From assembly GCF_011440275.1 (NCBI RefSeq), contig NZ_JAAOIV010000001.1, forward strand, positions 248,001-312,000: a stretch of DNA of 64,000 nucleotides, in the 5' to 3' direction. A program made the position numbers and the translations under genes. A model generated the notes under the pieces. It did not search any database. It was not told the DNA's origin and saw only the letters and a program-made list of their open reading frames with translations. Of this stretch, positions 20,138 to 29,750 are shown piece after piece. How positions within the stretch are numbered: the first letter of the stretch is position 1; each line of letters starts with the position of its first letter. This DNA comes from Metallococcus carri. Its GTDB lineage: Bacteria > Actinomycetota > Actinomycetes > Actinomycetales > Dermatophilaceae.

Positions 20138-20599
20138 TCAGTGCTCGTTCTTGATGACGAAATACGAGCCGCGAATCGTGCCGGCGAGCTTGGACTTCTG
20201 CCGGGCGAACTTGAACGCACTGAGCTCCTCCGGCACCTCCATGCCGTCGGACAGCTTGAAACCGACGGCGCGCTTCTCGCCCTCGGCGAGCGTGTAGAGC
20301 ACGTTGATCGCCAGGCCGCTCTCGTAGAAGACGTAAACCCAGCGGATCCCCTCGGGGTTCGGCTCGGCGACTTCGAGGGCGGGCGAAGCAATCTTGATGC
20401 CGCGCTCCTCCTGCAGGATTCGGGTCACCCAGTCGAGGGTGTCCTTCGCCTCGTCCGCTGGGACTGTGGTGAAGGTGATGTCGTATTTGTTCTTGAAGTA
20501 GCGCGCCTCGTTGGCGCGCAGCCCGGCGAGGGCGTCGGCGACAGGTGACGACTCGAGGCCGACGGTGGACACGTCGGTGAAGTCAACGGCATACGGCAT
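20138..20599 (-). CDS. Hypothetical protein, conserved-looking, 153 aa
   Basis: Start fixed by a strong AAGGAG 6 bases before the ATG at 20599. The longer open frame upstream is not needed. The product is soluble, mixed alpha/beta, without signal peptide or membrane segment (VADALAGLRANEARYFKNKYDI, WVYVFYESGLAINVLYTL, ending in IRGSYFVIKNEH). Codon use is the same as in its neighbours, so it looks like a genuine expressed gene. I do not recognise the family. It sits between map and the second HNH gene with no operon partner. Confidence 0.65.
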   Translation of the reverse strand: MPYAVDFTDVSTVGLESSPVADALAGLRANEARYFKNKYDITFTTVPADEAKDTLDWVTRILQEERGIKIASPALEVAEPNPEGIRWVYVFYESGLAINVLYTLAEGEKRAVGFKLSDGMEVPEELSAFKFARQKSKLAGTIRGSYFVIKNEH

Positions 20600-20828
20600 G
20601 GGCGCTCCTTGGCTCGCGGATGATGGGTGGTGAGTCTGCTGCATCTGGTTGACGAACGACAGGCTGCGGATGTGACATCTCGATGATCGCGGCCGGCCGT
20701 GGTGCCAGCCAAAGCGGCGTCGTGAGCCCACGAACCCGATCCCCATATCACGGACCACTGACAGCGCTGACGGTGTCGATCGCGTTGTCTCCCAGGCGAA
20801 TAAGTTCTCCACAACGTCGTCGAAATCC

Positions 20829-20864
20829 TTGAATTGTAGGTTCGAACACAGATACAATCAGGTA
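20829..20864 (+). promoter_or_regulatory. Promoter of HNH copy 2 with GTTCGAAC palindrome
   Basis: TTGAAT (20829-20834) and TACAAT (20853-20858) are 18 bp apart, and the -10 ends 5 bases before the ATG at 20864, predicting a leaderless mRNA. An 8-bp perfect palindrome GTTCGAAC (20840-20847) fills the spacer. It resembles joined halves of the mycobacterial LexA box TCGAAC-N4-GTTCGA but lacks the N4 gap, so LexA control is only a suggestion. Confidence 0.5.
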
Positions 20865-22186
20865 TGCCGCCCACCAGCACTGCGACACCGAGCAACCGGT
20901 CCGCCGGGCTGCTCGCGGACGCGGCACGCCTGGTGAGCCAAGCCTTCGAACTGCTCGCCAACGACGACGCCACGATCGAACTGCCGCGGCAGGAGTTCGC
21001 GGCCCTGGCCGGGGACTGCGAGCAGTTGCGGCACCGTATCGAAGCCACCCAGGTCGTCGCGATGGCCCGGTACGCCGCCATCGAAGAAACCACCGACCCG
21101 GACACCGGCCAAACCCGGGAGGTCCACCACCCCTTGGGTCACGCCGAAGAGTTCGCCGACACCGACCTGGGCACCGCACTCAACTGGTCACCGCGCACCG
21201 CCTCCGGCCGGCTCAGCGACGCGGTCACCGCCGCCGAACGCACCCCACGCCTGTTGCGGATGGCCGGTCACGGCCAGGTCGGGATGGCCCAGGTCCGCGC
21301 GGTCGGTGACGAACTATTGAACGCCTCCCCAGCCACCTGCGCCGTCGTCGAAGACGACGTCATCCGCGCCGGGATCACCGGGTGGACCACCCGGCAAACC
21401 GCCCGCCGCACCCGCACCCTGGTGCTGACATGGGAAACCGGCGCCGCCCGCCAAGCCGCCACCCGCGAACGCCGCCGCGAACTCGGGGTCTGGTTCACCG
21501 GCCACCACATCCACGGGCTGACCAGCATGACCGCGGTCCTGCCCAGCGAACTGGCCGCCACCGTGCACGGCATCATCGAAGACCACGCGCACCACCTGCG
21601 GGACATGTCCGCCACCAGCAAAACGTTGGCCGAGCACCGCGTGGACGCCCTGACCGACCTGATCAGCGCCCAGGCCGAGGTCACCACCACCCTGGTCTTC
21701 CACGTCCCCGTCCGACCCAGCGACGACGGCCACACCCGCGCCCTGGGGGATGTGACCATTCCCGGGATCGGGCACATCCCCGCCGAGGTGATCACCCGCC
21801 TGACCCGCGACCTGGACACCACCCTGGTGCGCGCCCTCACCGACCCGGCCACCGGCGTCCTGCACGACACCAGCAGCGACGCCTACCGCCCCGGGATCCG
21901 GATCCGCAGATTCCTGGAAACCCGCGACCAACACTGCCGATTCCCCACCTGCGACACCCCCGCCCGAGCCTGCGAAGCCGACCACGTCACCCCCTGGCCC
22001 AACGGCCCCACCACCCCGGCCAACCTGCAACTGCTGTGCAAACACCACCACCGCGTCAAACACGAATCAAACTGGTCGGTGACCATGACCGACGACGGTG
22101 TCTGCACCTGGACCAGCCCGCACGGCAACACTTACATCACCGAACCCGAAAACACCACCACCGCCCGACTCGACCGCGCCAGCTAG
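20864..22186 (+). CDS. 13E12/DUF222-type HNH endonuclease (copy 2)
   Basis: 440 aa. DUF222 helical region about residues 20-330, then the HNH domain with CRFPTCDTPARACEADHVTPW and LLCKHHHRVKH, the CxxC and HH zinc/catalytic positions of this family. Compact relative to copy 1 because it lacks the Pro/Gly-rich linker. Start chosen from the promoter arrangement. Its last 4 bp overlap the convergent phosphatase gene. Role of the family (mobile repeat, DNA repair or defence) is unsettled. Confidence 0.9.
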   Translation: MPPTSTATPSNRSAGLLADAARLVSQAFELLANDDATIELPRQEFAALAGDCEQLRHRIEATQVVAMARYAAIEETTDPDTGQTREVHHPLGHAEEFADTDLGTALNWSPRTASGRLSDAVTAAERTPRLLRMAGHGQVGMAQVRAVGDELLNASPATCAVVEDDVIRAGITGWTTRQTARRTRTLVLTWETGAARQAATRERRRELGVWFTGHHIHGLTSMTAVLPSELAATVHGIIEDHAHHLRDMSATSKTLAEHRVDALTDLISAQAEVTTTLVFHVPVRPSDDGHTRALGDVTIPGIGHIPAEVITRLTRDLDTTLVRALTDPATGVLHDTSSDAYRPGIRIRRFLETRDQHCRFPTCDTPARACEADHVTPWPNGPTTPANLQLLCKHHHRVKHESNWSVTMTDDGVCTWTSPHGNTYITEPENTTTARLDRAS

Positions 22187-22701
22187 CCGCAATCGACCGT
22201 GACCACGTCCGGGAACGCGAGGTTCGACCAGTAGGCACCTGCCTCCGCCGGGTCGACGATGCCCCGTGAGAGCAGCCACGCGGTGAGCACCATTCCGTGT
22301 GTCCCGATGACGAGGGGTCGCTCCCCCGTCGCGTGCGCTCGCACGCCGTCCTCGAAGCGAGCCGCGGCCTCGGCGGACGTCTCCCAGCCGGTATGCCGTT
22401 CGTCGGGTCGCCGCTCGATCCAGGCGAGCCGACGAGCACGCACGTCGGCATCGAAGGGTTCGCCGGGTCGGCATACCTCGGCGAAGCGAGCGTCGGTGAC
22501 GATCGACGCCGAACCGGTGGCGAGCGAAACCGTTTGTGCCGCTTTGGTTTCCGGACTCGACACGACGTCCGCATCAGTCGGCAGCAGGCCACGCAACGCG
22601 CGCGCGGCCGACTCACCCTCCGGCGACAGCTGCCACTGAGCCGACGCGATGCGGGCATCCAGTGCTGGCATCGCATGCCGCACCAGGATGAGCCGACTCA
22701 A
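22183..22701 (-). CDS. Histidine phosphatase family protein
   Basis: 172 aa with the phosphohistidine motif LVRHAMP at residues 6-12, the second basic residue region (SSPETKAAQT) and the second catalytic His in VIGTHGMVLTAW. This is the phosphoglycerate-mutase/phosphatase superfamily. The substrate is unknown. Short but complete. ATG at 22701. Same strand as the M3 peptidase, 29 bp apart, possibly cotranscribed. Confidence 0.88.
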   Translation of the reverse strand: MSRLILVRHAMPALDARIASAQWQLSPEGESAARALRGLLPTDADVVSSPETKAAQTVSLATGSASIVTDARFAEVCRPGEPFDADVRARRLAWIERRPDERHTGWETSAEAAARFEDGVRAHATGERPLVIGTHGMVLTAWLLSRGIVDPAEAGAYWSNLAFPDVVTVDCG

Positions 22702-22730
22702 CTCACCACCTCGATCGGACCGCGCTGTCG

Positions 22731-24636
<1,906 letters not shown>

Positions 24637-24644
<8 letters not shown>

Positions 24645-24810
24645 CCTGCCACCTTAGAGATGCCGCGTCGGATCCACGCGGCCGTTGCTGGCAGCGCGGA
24701 CAGCTGAACGACGAGCGATTCATGAACGCCTCGCGCCGGATCGGTGTGCCGCACCGCGCACACGGCCGCCCTTCCTGGCCGTAGGCGTGCAGCGACCGAT
24801 CGAAGTAGCC
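24637..24810 (-). pseudogene. 3' fragment of an Fpg/Nei DNA glycosylase (C-terminal zinc finger only)
   Basis: The last 57 codons encode [35 protein letters not shown] and SCPRCQ, the four-Cys zinc finger that closes formamidopyrimidine/Nei glycosylases. The glycosylase catalytic N-terminus (Pro-Glu start, helix-two-turn-helix) is absent. Upstream of 24810 the frame stays open for about 110 codons, but the residues no longer resemble the family. This marks the left junction of the metal island. The 5' part of the gene should be at the island's other end, outside the window. Confidence 0.8.
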
Positions 24811-25246
24811 CCACTCCACACGTTTGTGACATTGATCTACGCGAAGTGAAAATGGAAGCGTTTCTCCTTGCCAAAGGCTGGTTTCGGCCGGCTGGCGAGT
24901 GCCCGTAGCGGGCTCCACGCCGGTTCCAATCAATGACTTCTGTATCTCAACGTACATCGGCTCCCTTCCAAGGGAGAAGCCGGCAGCCGAGGACCACGCT
25001 GCGCCGTCGACACCGCCTGCGGTATCTGAGGTTTCTGGACGAGTCTGTGGCGACTGGATGGCGTGGCAGACCTGAGGATCGGCACTCATGACCTCGTGCG
25101 TCGCCATCCCGGACGAGAGCAGTGTCGAGCCGCCGGCTGGCACCCGCATCGTGTCGTACGCGGCTCGGCGTCAGAGCCCCCTGCCCCCTCGTCGGCGAGC
25201 GATCCGCGACCCACACGACTCGACCCAGCACGATCGCACAGAACCC
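24811..25246. other. Island left end, no recognisable gene
   Basis: The region between the fpg junction and the first island promoter. A minus-strand frame is open from the fpg fragment to 25149 but encodes nothing I recognise and has no credible start. No integrase, transposase, tRNA or clear terminal inverted repeat was seen. Attachment-site sequence, if any, would lie around 24,805-24,830 and cannot be confirmed without the other end. Confidence 0.5.
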
Positions 25247-25275
25247 TTGCAACTTATACCCTAGGGGGGTATGGT
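25247..25275 (+). promoter_or_regulatory. Copper-type promoter: CsoR box between -35 and -10
   Basis: TTGCAA (25247-25252), 17-bp spacer, TATGGT (25270-25275). Inside the spacer is ATACCC-N5-GGGTAT (25256-25272), the CsoR-type dyad repeated at other copper genes here. Cu(I)-loaded CsoR would release the site and open transcription of the membrane-protein gene at 25311. Confidence 0.75.
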
Positions 25276-25310
25276 TCGATGAAATCGTCCCGCCGAAGGA
25301 GCTGAGATCC

Positions 25311-26435
25311 ATGGATACGACAGCGGCAACTCCCAAGCTGACCCGAGACCCTCGACGGTGGGCAGCATCGACTACCCGGGAAGATCTGATCGCCGCCGCA
25401 TTCGGACTGTGGCTGATGGGCGCTCTGTACACCGACGGCTGGGCTCATCTGAACGTGCCTGGCATGGAGACCTTCTTTACGCCCTGGCATGCCGTTCTCT
25501 ACTCCGGCTTCGCCGCACTTGCCCTGTGGACGGCGCGACTGGGGTGGAAGCAGTGGCGAGCACGTCCCCACGAATCCGCATCCCAGTCATGGCCGCTTCG
25601 TGCACGGATGGCTTTCCCACCTGGCTACGGTCTCTCCGCGATCGGTGTCGGAGTGTTTCTGCTGGGTGGCGTGGGAGACATGCTGTGGCACACGTTGCTG
25701 GGCATCGAGACCGGCATCGATGCGCTGGTCTCCCCGACGCATCTTCTGCTCCTGGTGGGCGCGGGTCTCCTCGTCTCCGGCCCAGTTCGTGCTGACCGCC
25801 TCACGCGGCGCAGCGGTTCGCTCGTGTCCTGGCCGGCGGTGATCTCCTACGCCGTTGTCGCCGGGATCGCCGGCTTCTTCCTCAGCTACACCTCGGTTTT
25901 CGTCACACCGTTGGCCCGGATTCCGATGACCACGATCCCCGAAGGCGCTCCGGGTCATGAGGCCGGCGAAATGCCGACGTCACTGGGGCTGGCATCCTAT
26001 TTGTTGACAACGGCATTGCTCACCGTTCCGCTGTTGATGGCCAGCAACGGCCGGCGACTCCCGACCGGGGCGATCACCATGCTCGTTGCGCTTGCGGCCA
26101 TCCCGGGGGCCGCGTTGCAGAACTGGCAGAACATCGTGGCGGCGATTGCAGCCGTGCTGGGTGCTGCCGTCGCCGACATCGCCGTGTCCGCCGCACGGAC
26201 TCGGCGGCCCGAACACCAGGGATGGGTTGCGGCAGTACCGCTGTTCGTATGGCCGGCACAGCTACTGGGACTGCATCTGAGTGTCGGGGTGGCATGGACC
26301 GTTGAACTCTGGGCCGGCGTGGTAGCCCTCACCGTTGTGGAGGCGGTGGTGCTCGGCCGGCTGCTGGTCACACCGCCAGATGATGCAGCCCAGCCCGCCA
26401 CCCTGGGACACGGGCGATCACCGGCAACGCAGTGA
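25311..26435 (+). CDS. Polytopic membrane protein with conserved-looking His motifs, copper-regulated
   Basis: 374 aa with about nine hydrophobic helices. ATG 25311 follows AAGGAG. An in-frame extension upstream is non-homologous and overlaps the promoter. Histidines sit at helix edges: TDGWAHLN, FTPWHAVLYSG, GDMLWHTLLG and SPTHLLLLVG, an arrangement that could ligate metal or heme. It is not CopD or a P1B ATPase. The CsoR-type promoter directly upstream places it in the copper regulon, so a role in copper transport or sensing is inferred. I do not recognise a named family. Confidence 0.7.
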   Translation: MDTTAATPKLTRDPRRWAASTTREDLIAAAFGLWLMGALYTDGWAHLNVPGMETFFTPWHAVLYSGFAALALWTARLGWKQWRARPHESASQSWPLRARMAFPPGYGLSAIGVGVFLLGGVGDMLWHTLLGIETGIDALVSPTHLLLLVGAGLLVSGPVRADRLTRRSGSLVSWPAVISYAVVAGIAGFFLSYTSVFVTPLARIPMTTIPEGAPGHEAGEMPTSLGLASYLLTTALLTVPLLMASNGRRLPTGAITMLVALAAIPGAALQNWQNIVAAIAAVLGAAVADIAVSAARTRRPEHQGWVAAVPLFVWPAQLLGLHLSVGVAWTVELWAGVVALTVVEAVVLGRLLVTPPDDAAQPATLGHGRSPATQ

Positions 26436-26531
26436 AGCCGCCGGCCCCGGCTCCAGCGCAGCGGGGACCGACTCGACCAGCACCACCCCTAACTCGACCA
26501 GCGCTTCCGAGTTCACCGGCTTCCAGCAAGG

Positions 26532-26868
26532 GCGCGAACGGCAGTCGCCTTCGCCAAGTCCCAGCTCGGAAAACCCTACGAATTCGGAGCGACCGACCCC
26601 GGTTCATATGACTGCTCCGGCATCACCCAGACAGCCTGGGAAGCCGCCGGCGTCCAGATCAGCCGAACATCGCAGCCCCAATCCCGCGACGGCTCACCCG
26701 TCGCCATATCCGACTTTCCAAGCTGGCGACATCGTCTTCTTCTGCAACGCCACCGCACCCAGCGACGTCGGCAACGGAGTCATGATCCACACGCCGCGGC
26801 CGGGCAAATCGGTCGAGCACTCCAAGATTAGATGCATGCCGTTCTCCGGCGCACGACGACCCTGCTGA
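26532..26868 (+). pseudogene. Frameshifted NlpC/P60-type peptidase remnant
   Basis: From 26532 the frame reads ARTAVAFAKSQLGKPYEFG then DPGSYDCSGITQTAWEAAG and VQISRTSQ, the start of an NlpC/P60 domain with its catalytic Cys. Near 26,715 the homology shifts to another frame (QAGDIVFFCNATAPS, then NGVMIHTPRPGKSVEHSKI). The usual SHVGIYIGNG segment with the catalytic His is shortened to SDVGNG. Frameshift plus deletion make it inactive. Such cell-wall hydrolases are typical cargo of conjugative elements. The following stretch to 27085 holds nothing I recognise. Confidence 0.75.
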
Positions 26869-27085
26869 TCCAACGCTTTGCCCCTTCTGGTCTGAAAGCG
26901 CCTCACGCCGCCGGGATCCTCTCCGTGAATCCCCTGTATGACCAGAGGACGCCGCTTGATCGCTCGATGGCCAAGAACCTCAACCAATTGGGTGTGCGCG
27001 GGAACCTGCAGCGGCCAACAACGACCCGTTTGCGCTTTGGCCCGTTTAACGCCGGGCCCCTTGGCCGCCGAGCTCGTCCGACAGG

Positions 27086-28588
27086 TCAACCCTGCTGGTA
27101 GGCGACAGCGGCCATCATCCCGGCCTCGCCGTGGTAGACGTTGTGGCAGTGCGTGAGCCAGCGGCCGGGGTTGTCGGCGTCGAACTCGACGCGGAGGGTC
27201 TTGCCGGGCAGGACGATGGAGGTGTCCTTGCGGGGCCCGCCGCCGGCGTGCTGGTAGGTGTGGCCGTGCAGGTGCATGGGATGCCACATCTTGGTGCTGT
27301 TCTTGAACTCCAGCGCGACGCGCTCCCCGTCGACGATGCCGAGGGCGTCGCGCATGGGCTGCTCCATGTCCATGCGCTTGCCGTTGATCGCCCAGTCGTA
27401 CTTCTCCATGGCCCCGGTCAGCTCGAGGACGAGTGTGCGGTCCACGGCGCGCTTGGGCAGGGCGACCGCGCCGGTCGCCTTGAGGTCGGCCGCGGTGGCG
27501 GGAGCTTTCGTCTGCGGGAGCTTCGCGCCCTTGGCCGGGGCGCTGCCGGATCCGGTGCGCAGGACGGCGACGGCCTGGTCCTGCTTCCCGAGGGCTTCGG
27601 CCATGACGGCGAACGCGCCGTCGCCGACGGTGATGACGGCGTCGTAGCGCTCGCCCATGCCGAGCACGACGCTCTCGGCCTCGTGCGGCTTGACCGGGTA
27701 GCCGTCGGTGTGGGTGATGGTGAGCGGGTGCTCGGCGACGCCGAACCGGAAGGCGGTGTCGCCGCCGGCGTTGATGATCCGCAGTCTGATCTTCTGGCCC
27801 GGCTTCGCGGTGAAGGTTTCGGGGTCGGCCGCTGGCCTGCCGTTGATCAGGTAGAGCGGGTAGTAGACGTCGCCGGCGTCGCCGCCGAGCAGCGGCGAGG
27901 TCGCCCCCATCAGGGTGTTGCCCATCCGCATCGGCCCCATGTCCATGCCGCCGTGGTCCATCATGCCCCTGCCGAGTTCCTTCATCACCTGGTCGGGTGT
28001 CGCGGTGACGCCGTCGAGCCAGTCGTCGAGGACGATGATCCATTCCTGGTCGTAGTCGGCCTTCTCGTTGGGGTCGTCGATGATCAGCGGCGCGTACAGG
28101 CCGCGGTCGAGCTGGGTGCCCACGTGCGGGTGGAACCAGTAGGTCCCGGCCTGCGGGAGCGCGAACTGGTAGGAGAACGTCCCGCCTGGCTCGACCGGCT
28201 TCTGGGTGAGGTTCGGCACCCCGTCCATGTCGTTGCGCAGCGCGAGCCCGTGCCAGTGCACGGTAGTCGGGTCGGGCAGCTTGTTGGTGAGGGCGACCTT
28301 GAGGGTGTCGCCGACGTTGCCGCGGATCGGCTTGGTCGCCGACGCTCCGGTGAAGGCCCAGGTCTTCGCCTCTTTCCCGGCCAGGTCCACGGTGGCCGGT
28401 TCGGCGGTCAGGGCGCGCTGCACGGTCGCGCCGGTGCGGCGGCGCTTGGATTCGGCCTTCGCGACGGCGGCGCTGTCGGGCCCGACGAACGAGGTGGGCT
28501 TGCTGGTGGAGGTGCAGCCGGCGAGGCCTGCGGCGGTGAGGGCCAGTGCGCCGGCGAGGAACTGGCGGCGGTTCAGGTCGGTGTGCAT
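27086..28588 (-). CDS. Multicopper oxidase, exported lipoprotein-type
   Basis: 500 aa. The N-terminus has a twin-arginine NRRQFLAGALAL signal merging into a lipobox LAGC (Cys about residue 25), so folded export and lipidation are both predicted. Copper-site motifs in order: HWHGLALRND, YWFHPHVGTQ, HPMHLHGHTY and the C-terminal HCHNVYHGEAGM, which gives all three trinuclear His pairs and the type 1 site. A Met/Gly stretch (GRGMMDHGGMDMGPMRMGN) resembles the Cu(I)-binding Met-rich insert of CueO-like oxidases. It probably oxidises Cu(I) outside the membrane. Start ATG 28588, with an in-frame upstream ATG judged less likely. Confidence 0.93.
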   Translation of the reverse strand: MHTDLNRRQFLAGALALTAAGLAGCTSTSKPTSFVGPDSAAVAKAESKRRRTGATVQRALTAEPATVDLAGKEAKTWAFTGASATKPIRGNVGDTLKVALTNKLPDPTTVHWHGLALRNDMDGVPNLTQKPVEPGGTFSYQFALPQAGTYWFHPHVGTQLDRGLYAPLIIDDPNEKADYDQEWIIVLDDWLDGVTATPDQVMKELGRGMMDHGGMDMGPMRMGNTLMGATSPLLGGDAGDVYYPLYLINGRPAADPETFTAKPGQKIRLRIINAGGDTAFRFGVAEHPLTITHTDGYPVKPHEAESVVLGMGERYDAVITVGDGAFAVMAEALGKQDQAVAVLRTGSGSAPAKGAKLPQTKAPATAADLKATGAVALPKRAVDRTLVLELTGAMEKYDWAINGKRMDMEQPMRDALGIVDGERVALEFKNSTKMWHPMHLHGHTYQHAGGGPRKDTSIVLPGKTLRVEFDADNPGRWLTHCHNVYHGEAGMMAAVAYQQG

Positions 28589-28800
28589 GGTTGAACGATG
28601 TCCTTCTGTGTCGATGGTGAGCGGTGCCACGGGCATCGGCCTCGACGCGCTCGACGACCACGGTTGATCGGATGCGCAGGCTCGAGGGCCCTCGGGAGAG
28701 GGGTCAGCGCCATCTGGGCGCGATGCCGTCGCAGATGCAGGGCAGGGTCATTGGCCTGCCCCCGATGGGCAGGAGCGCCGATGAGGGCGCTCCCCGCTGC

Positions 28801-29244
28801 TCACGTTCGATAGATCGACAGTTCCAGGTGCGACAGGGCCAGCCTTCGGGGCGTCTGGAGCAACAGCACCGGCTCGGGCGCGGGGCCGAGCTCGGGCAGG
28901 GTCGCGGCGAGCGGGGCCGGAAGGACGGGGATGCTCTTGCCGGTGGGCCCAGGGACGCAGGTGGAGCCTGAGCCGCTGCTCATGGCACCCGCGCAGCCGC
29001 CGGAGCCGTGGACCATGCCGTGCGATCCGGACGTCGACGACGAGGGGACGGCCGCCTCGGCGGTCAGAGCTGGCGTCGCCGGGGCGGAATGCTTCATCGA
29101 GGCCATGGGGGCGCTCATGGCCGTGGCCCCGGCACCGCTGACCAGCGAGTGCATGCCGAGGAGGCCGGCGATCAGCAGGGCCGCGAGGACGAAGAGCTGC
29201 AGCCGGTGCCGGCTGCAGCGGGGTTCGGCGGTCGCGGTCTCCAC
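28801..29244 (-). CDS. Small Cys/His membrane protein (DUF6153-like), paralogue A
   Basis: About 147 aa. An N-terminal helix (LQLFVLAALLIAGLLGMHSLV) is followed by a Met/His/Ser-rich stretch (MSAPMASMKHS, HGMVHGSGGCAGAMSSG), a Cys (STCVPG), a hydrophobic segment, and the tail ALSHLELSIYRT. The tail recurs in the paralogues at 37483 and 45568. The CsoR-type box overlaps the upstream ATG at 29256, and its TATGCT would serve as -10, so I choose the GTG at 29244 as a leaderless start. Probably a copper-linked membrane protein. The family name is tentative. Confidence 0.65.
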   Translation of the reverse strand: METATAEPRCSRHRLQLFVLAALLIAGLLGMHSLVSGAGATAMSAPMASMKHSAPATPALTAEAAVPSSSTSGSHGMVHGSGGCAGAMSSGSGSTCVPGPTGKSIPVLPAPLAATLPELGPAPEPVLLLQTPRRLALSHLELSIYRT

Positions 29245-29254
29245 GCTGCACAGC

Positions 29255-29271
29255 ATACCCCGGTGGCGTAT
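29255..29271 (-). promoter_or_regulatory. CsoR-like box (one mismatch) before paralogue A
   Basis: ATACCC-N5-GCGTAT, differing from the ATACCC-N5-GGGTAT pattern at one base. Read on the minus strand it ends in GGGGTATGCT, matching the box/-10 fusion seen at 25,270, which places the transcript start near 29,245. Confidence 0.55.
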
Positions 29272-29315
29272 CCCGTCTCCAACGGAGGATCCGTCGACGA
29301 GGCGCACGCCCCGCC

Positions 29316-29345
29316 TTGCGAGAATACCCAGCAGGGGTATACGGT
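29316..29345 (+). promoter_or_regulatory. CsoR-regulated promoter of copZ-copA, box 1
   Basis: TTGCGA (29316-29321) is followed by ATACCC-N5-GGGTAT (29324-29340), and the box runs into TATACG/TACGGT as -10. Perfect match to the other copper boxes. Drives copZ and probably copA. Confidence 0.75.
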
Positions 29346-29357
29346 TACTCGTACGCG

Positions 29358-29374
29358 GTACCCACCGGGGGTAT
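29358..29374 (+). promoter_or_regulatory. Second CsoR-like box in the copZ leader
   Basis: GTACCC-N5-GGGTAT, one base off the perfect pattern, 18 bp downstream of box 1 and 20 bp before the copZ ATG. Two boxes in tandem would allow tighter or cooperative repression. Confidence 0.65.
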
Positions 29375-29394
29375 CTCTACTGAGGAGGCAATCG

Positions 29395-29604
29395 ATGGCT
29401 GCGAACGAGTACCAGGTGACGGGCATGACCTGCGGGCACTGCGAGATGTCGGTCCGCGAGGAGGTCAGCGGGGTCCCCGGCGTCGAGGACGTCGAGGTCA
29501 GCGCGCAGACCGGCAAGCTCGTCGTGTCCGGCTCCGGCGATATCGACGACGCGAAGGTCCTAGCCGCTGTCGAGGAGGCCGGCTACACGGCCGTGCGCGC
29601 CTGA
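29395..29604 (+). CDS. copZ: Copper chaperone CopZ (HMA domain)
   Basis: 69 aa, one ferredoxin-like heavy-metal-associated domain with the Cu(I) motif GMTCGHC at residues 10-16 and the terminal GYTAVRA. Carries cytosolic Cu(I) to CopA, encoded 146 bp downstream. GAGGAGG precedes the ATG at 29395. Two CsoR-type boxes lie upstream. Complete and normal in size. Confidence 0.95.
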   Translation: MAANEYQVTGMTCGHCEMSVREEVSGVPGVEDVEVSAQTGKLVVSGSGDIDDAKVLAAVEEAGYTAVRA

Positions 29605-29750
29605 CGACACCACCACCAGCGCGGCTCACGCTTCCCGTCGACTCCGATGGCGACGGGGGCTGAGCGCGCACCACTGATCGCACGGGGTATGACTGCCCTG
29701 CGCACGAGCCGGACGCCGCAGAGCCCGGAGGAGAGAAAGGACGGCAGAGG

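Noticed and set aside
24811-25149. A full-length 170-aa protein ending in the glycosylase zinc finger
   Set aside because: Only the last 57 residues resemble the family. The rest has no start signal and no glycosylase features, so a junction fragment is the better reading.
24811-27085. Terminal inverted repeat, IS element or attachment site at the island's left end
   Set aside because: I could not find a convincing inverted repeat, transposase motif, tRNA or direct repeat without the right boundary. Proposing one would be guesswork.
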